This document shows positions 20,274-22,490 of a DNA stretch of 22,490 nt, one piece after another (positions within the stretch are counted from its first letter, which is position 1; each line of letters opens with the position of its first letter). The stretch is from the IMG/VR virus record IMGVR_UViG_3300036820_000069, positions 1 to 22,490 of that record, one strand, 5' to 3'. Origin of the DNA: a virus. Made by a program: the position numbers and the translations under genes. The notes beneath the pieces were generated by a model. That model was given only the letters and a program-made list of their open reading frames with translations. It searched no databases and had not been told where the DNA came from.

Positions 20274-22028
20274 CCGCGCTCTTAAGCGAACGTAAGACGC
20301 CCGGGAGACGACTATGCCTCTCGCGGAGGCCGCGGCGGAGATTCCGGCGTTGTTCCTGCGATCCGCGCGGACGCGCTTGCGGATCTCGATGATCCCGGAC
20401 GTGATCGCGTCAACCAGGTCGTCATGCAGGACGCCCGGGAAGGCCGCGAGGTCGCGCTCGGCCTCCGGGAGGCCGTCCGGGGGCTCAATGAAGACCTTGT
20501 GGTTCTGGAATTCGGCCGACGCGAGCTCCGCGCGGGCCTCCTTCGCGAGCTTCTGGTGCACCGTGAGGACCTTGACGCGCGGCAGGCCGTGGAAAACGCC
20601 GTCGTCGTCCGTCCAGAGGTCCCCTCCCTGGTTCGTCTCGATAAGCACGGCCGTTATGTCGGGGAACCTGGCCAGCAGCGTCTCGACGCGGGCCCTCAGC
20701 TGCTTGCCGGACATGCGGACCTTGGTCGCGTAGCGAAGCCCGAAGCGGTCGGAGGACTTCGAGTAAGAGATAACGGCCAGCCCGGTCCAGTCGGAGGTCG
20801 ACTTCTTGCTCACGGCGGGGTCGACGGACAGCAGCGCGAAGCTCGTCGGGGCGACTATCCCCCTCTGGAAGTCGTCCGGGTCGAAGTAGATGCCCGTCTC
20901 GTCGAGCGGCTTGTTGTCGAAGTTCTTCGCGTAGGACCGCGGGGAGCGCAGGCGCTCCGCCATGAGCCACTCCGCGGACCACTTCCCCGGCCAGACGGAG
21001 ACAAGGCCGTCTCCGGACTGGTCCGGGCGCAGCGCGGGGCTGTAGGAGACGGCGATCTTCTCCGACGCGACCCACGCGTTGGTCTCGTCGTCTGCGCCGG
21101 CGGCGTGGCGGGCCAGGTCGTCCATCACGGAGCCCGCCATCGTGGTCGTCCCGGCCATGAGGACCGTCGCGTTGAGGCGGAGCGGGAAGATCACGTCCTG
21201 GACGGTGCGCAGGCGCTTCCTGGCCTGCGCCGCGGAATAGGCGGACTCGCCCTTCTCGATGTCGTCGAGGCAGATCAGGTCCGGCCGGATGTTCCCCTCC
21301 TTCATCCCGAGCACCGCGGAGTCTATCCCGCGCGCCTTGATGATGCCGGACCTGCTCCTGTACTCGTATTTTGAGTCGCCGGTCACGACGCCCCTGCGGG
21401 TATGCGGCGTGCAGAGCGCCGGCGCGTCCTCGCGGAGCAGCCGGTTGGACTCGATCTCCGCGCGGATCCCCTCGAGGTGCTCGGACGCCTGGGTGCCGGA
21501 GTCGGCGAAGCACGCCGCGAACTTCGCGTGGCCGAACACCAGCGCCCAGAGCGGCAGGATCTTGAAGACCCACGTGCTCTTGCCGCTATCCCTCGGCGCG
21601 AGGTAGGCGAAGCGCGGGCGGCTCGTCTCGGTGAGAGGCCCGCCCTGGCGGCGCAGCAGCGCCCACTCCCTCGCGTCGCGGCACATCTGGAGGTGCGAGT
21701 CGGCGAACCCCTTCTCCCCCCGCGCGACGGAGTCCGGGAGGTAGAGCATCGCGAACATCAGCGGGTCCCACCGGCACAGCGCCCGCCTGGCCCGGGAGAA
21801 GGCCAGCATGTCCGGGTCGGGGCAGCGGGACGCGGCGTAGCGCGCGGGGTCGAGGCCGGCGCCGCGGGCCGGCTCGCCGCCCGGGAGGACGAGGTACGGC
21901 GGCTCGGCGGCCAGCAGGGACGCGGCCTCCGCCCGGGACCTGCCGCCGCCGGGGGGCGGGCTGCGGCGCGACGGCCGGAGCGGGGGAAGCTCGCGGCGCG
22001 GGCGGTCCTGGATCCTGGTGGCGGGCAC
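20271..22028 (-). CDS. Terminase large subunit (585 aa)
   Basis: The DNA-packaging motor and nuclease. The ATPase part has Walker A LAPRDSGKST (about 143-152), Walker B LICLDDIEKG (251-260) and a coupling-type segment, LMAGTTTMAG (289-298). The nuclease part has the RNase H-like acids: SVDPAVSKKS (Asp403), VLIETNQGG (Glu464) and HDDLVDAI (Asp536, Asp537, Asp540). Residues 1-45 are a Pro/Arg-rich tail. The start chosen is the GTG six bases after TACGAT; a longer frame upstream crosses the promoter and is Arg/Pro-rich. No small terminase is recognised; it may be one of the small genes to the right or outside the window. Confidence 0.95.
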   Translation of the reverse strand: MPATRIQDRPRRELPPLRPSRRSPPPGGGRSRAEAASLLAAEPPYLVLPGGEPARGAGLDPARYAASRCPDPDMLAFSRARRALCRWDPLMFAMLYLPDSVARGEKGFADSHLQMCRDAREWALLRRQGGPLTETSRPRFAYLAPRDSGKSTWVFKILPLWALVFGHAKFAACFADSGTQASEHLEGIRAEIESNRLLREDAPALCTPHTRRGVVTGDSKYEYRSRSGIIKARGIDSAVLGMKEGNIRPDLICLDDIEKGESAYSAAQARKRLRTVQDVIFPLRLNATVLMAGTTTMAGSVMDDLARHAAGADDETNAWVASEKIAVSYSPALRPDQSGDGLVSVWPGKWSAEWLMAERLRSPRSYAKNFDNKPLDETGIYFDPDDFQRGIVAPTSFALLSVDPAVSKKSTSDWTGLAVISYSKSSDRFGLRYATKVRMSGKQLRARVETLLARFPDITAVLIETNQGGDLWTDDDGVFHGLPRVKVLTVHQKLAKEARAELASAEFQNHKVFIEPPDGLPEAERDLAAFPGVLHDDLVDAITSGIIEIRKRVRADRRNNAGISAAASARGIVVSRASYVRLRAR

Positions 22029-22034
22029 AGGATA

Positions 22035-22040
22035 ATCGTA
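22035..22040 (-). promoter_or_regulatory. Predicted -10 box of a leaderless terminase promoter
   Basis: The minus strand reads GGGG-TACGAT, six bases, GTG. CCCCGGGG and a longer GC-rich inverted repeat lie just upstream. It is divergent from promoter P2. Confidence 0.6.
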
Positions 22041-22079
22041 CCCCGGGGAGCGCGCCGGGGGAAGGGGACGGCGGAAACG

Positions 22080-22112
22080 GGCGTTTACAACTGGGCTGCG
22101 GCGCGGTAGGAT
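22080..22112 (+). promoter_or_regulatory. Promoter P2, rightward, for the 74-aa gene
   Basis: GGCGTTTACAACT (22080-22092), TTTACA at 22084-22089, 17 bases, TAGGAT (22107-22112). The ATG follows after six bases, so this site joins the extended -35 of the P family with the leaderless layout of the virion-gene promoters. Confidence 0.8.
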
Positions 22113-22118
22113 GGAGAC

Positions 22119-22343
22119 ATGCAGGAACACGGAATCTGGTCAGGCGCGGCAGGCGGCTTCATCGCTTCTCAGCTAACTGAGGCGGAGGCACCTAGCGAGC
22201 TCGCGCGGCTTGTCGCCGGCGGCGAAGACGCAGATGACCTCGAGATCCTGCGTGCCTGTCCCCAGCCGGGGCATGACGAGCAGCCGGAAGACGGGTGCGA
22301 GGACTGCGCTGAGGACGACGACTGCAAGACAGAGGAGGCCTGA
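22119..22343 (+). CDS. 74-aa acidic protein of unknown function
   Basis: An N-terminal helix (AAGGFIASQLTEAEAPSELA) is followed by an acidic, Cys-containing end (ACPQPGHDEQPEDGCEDCAE). Three Cys and a His could bind metal. The ATG is six bases after the -10 box, with GGAG in between, so leaderless translation or a very short leader is expected. No family is recognised. Confidence 0.7.
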   Translation: MQEHGIWSGAAGGFIASQLTEAEAPSELARLVAGGEDADDLEILRACPQPGHDEQPEDGCEDCAEDDDCKTEEA

Positions 22344-22344
22344 G

Positions 22345-22490
22345 ATGAGAGACCCGCAGACATTGCGGCATGACTTCGTCAGGCGGCCGGCGCGGCCGCT
22401 AATGCCGCCGGCGACGCGCGGGGCGATCCGGGATCACGCCGCGGCCGCGCTGATGTGCGGGGCGAGGACCGCGGCTGGGATGTGCGGCGC
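22345..22490 (+). CDS. Small basic protein, 3' end beyond window
   Basis: The ATG lies one base after the preceding TGA, with AGGAGG nine bases upstream. The visible part is Arg/Ala-rich (MRDPQTLRHDFVRRPARPLM) and runs off the edge. It is co-transcribed with the 74-residue gene. Function unknown. Confidence 0.5.
   Translation, partial: MRDPQTLRHDFVRRPARPLMPPATRGAIRDHAAAALMCGARTAAGMCG

Noticed and set aside
20424-21573. Long open frames overlapping the terminase in other frames
   Set aside because: They are Arg/Gly/Pro-rich shadows of a high-GC gene; the terminase frame has all catalytic motifs.
20271-22130. Terminase frame extended to 22130
   Set aside because: The added 34 residues cross the -10 box and overlap the divergent promoter; no homology-like pattern is seen there.
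1-22490. CRISPR array, tRNA genes, integrase or attachment site
   Set aside because: No regularly spaced short repeats, no cloverleaf I could support and no recombinase motif were seen in the window.

Overview
The window looks like part of a high-GC, double-stranded DNA tailed phage or prophage of an actinobacterium. The grounds are a terminase, portal, scaffold and HK97-type capsid set with a tail region. GC content is high and GTG starts are frequent. The -10 elements are of the TANNNT type (TAGGAT, TACGAT, TATGAT) and sit so close to start codons that several transcripts should be leaderless, as is common in actinobacteria. I cannot name the phage.

Layout. Most genes read leftwards. From the right edge: two small rightward genes (22119 to the edge); the large terminase (20271-22028); a small cysteine-rich protein; a secreted beta-helix protein (19127-20086); two small rightward genes (18626-19116); a chain of about a dozen small unknown genes, mostly joined by 4-base overlaps (14877-18500); a LuxR-type HTH regulator (14436-14828); the portal (12628-14400); a small protein, the scaffold, a 104-residue protein, a DUF1003 membrane protein, a zinc-ribbon protein, a short MuF-like head protein and an 88-residue protein (down to 10145). 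A rightward pair, a 48-residue protein and an ATP-dependent DNA ligase (8971-10046), interrupts the head operon with its own promoter and a terminator facing the head genes. Leftward transcription then resumes with a kinase-like protein, a large ADP-ribosyltransferase (ART), a 54-residue peptide, a second ART and a 44-residue peptide (4501-8848). These are followed by the major capsid protein (3378-4340), a structural protein (2687-3304), a LamG-type tail protein (61-2631) and the start of a baseplate or tail protein.

The most interesting part is 4501-8848. Three predicted enzymes, two R-S-E ARTs and one HipA/PI-kinase-like protein, share the same ~95-residue N-terminal module, which occurs a second time inside the larger ART. 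A short motif, [H/Y/A]-[A/V]-x-x-[L/I/V]-A-x-Q-[I/L], ends the scaffold, the MuF-like protein, the 88-residue protein and the 54-residue peptide. It also follows the shared module directly in the smaller ART and the kinase-like protein. I infer that this is a capsid-targeting tag and that the enzymes are packaged in the head and delivered with the DNA, in the manner of T4 Alt. This is a hypothesis from sequence only.

Regulation also shows structure. Five sites share a 13-base element, GGCGTTTACAAC(T), whose TTTACA forms a -35 box 17-18 bases from a -10 box. Three of them also share the transcribed leader up to the start codon. A second set of sites, mostly at virion genes, has G(C/G)GGTANNNT followed by exactly six bases and then ATG or GTG.
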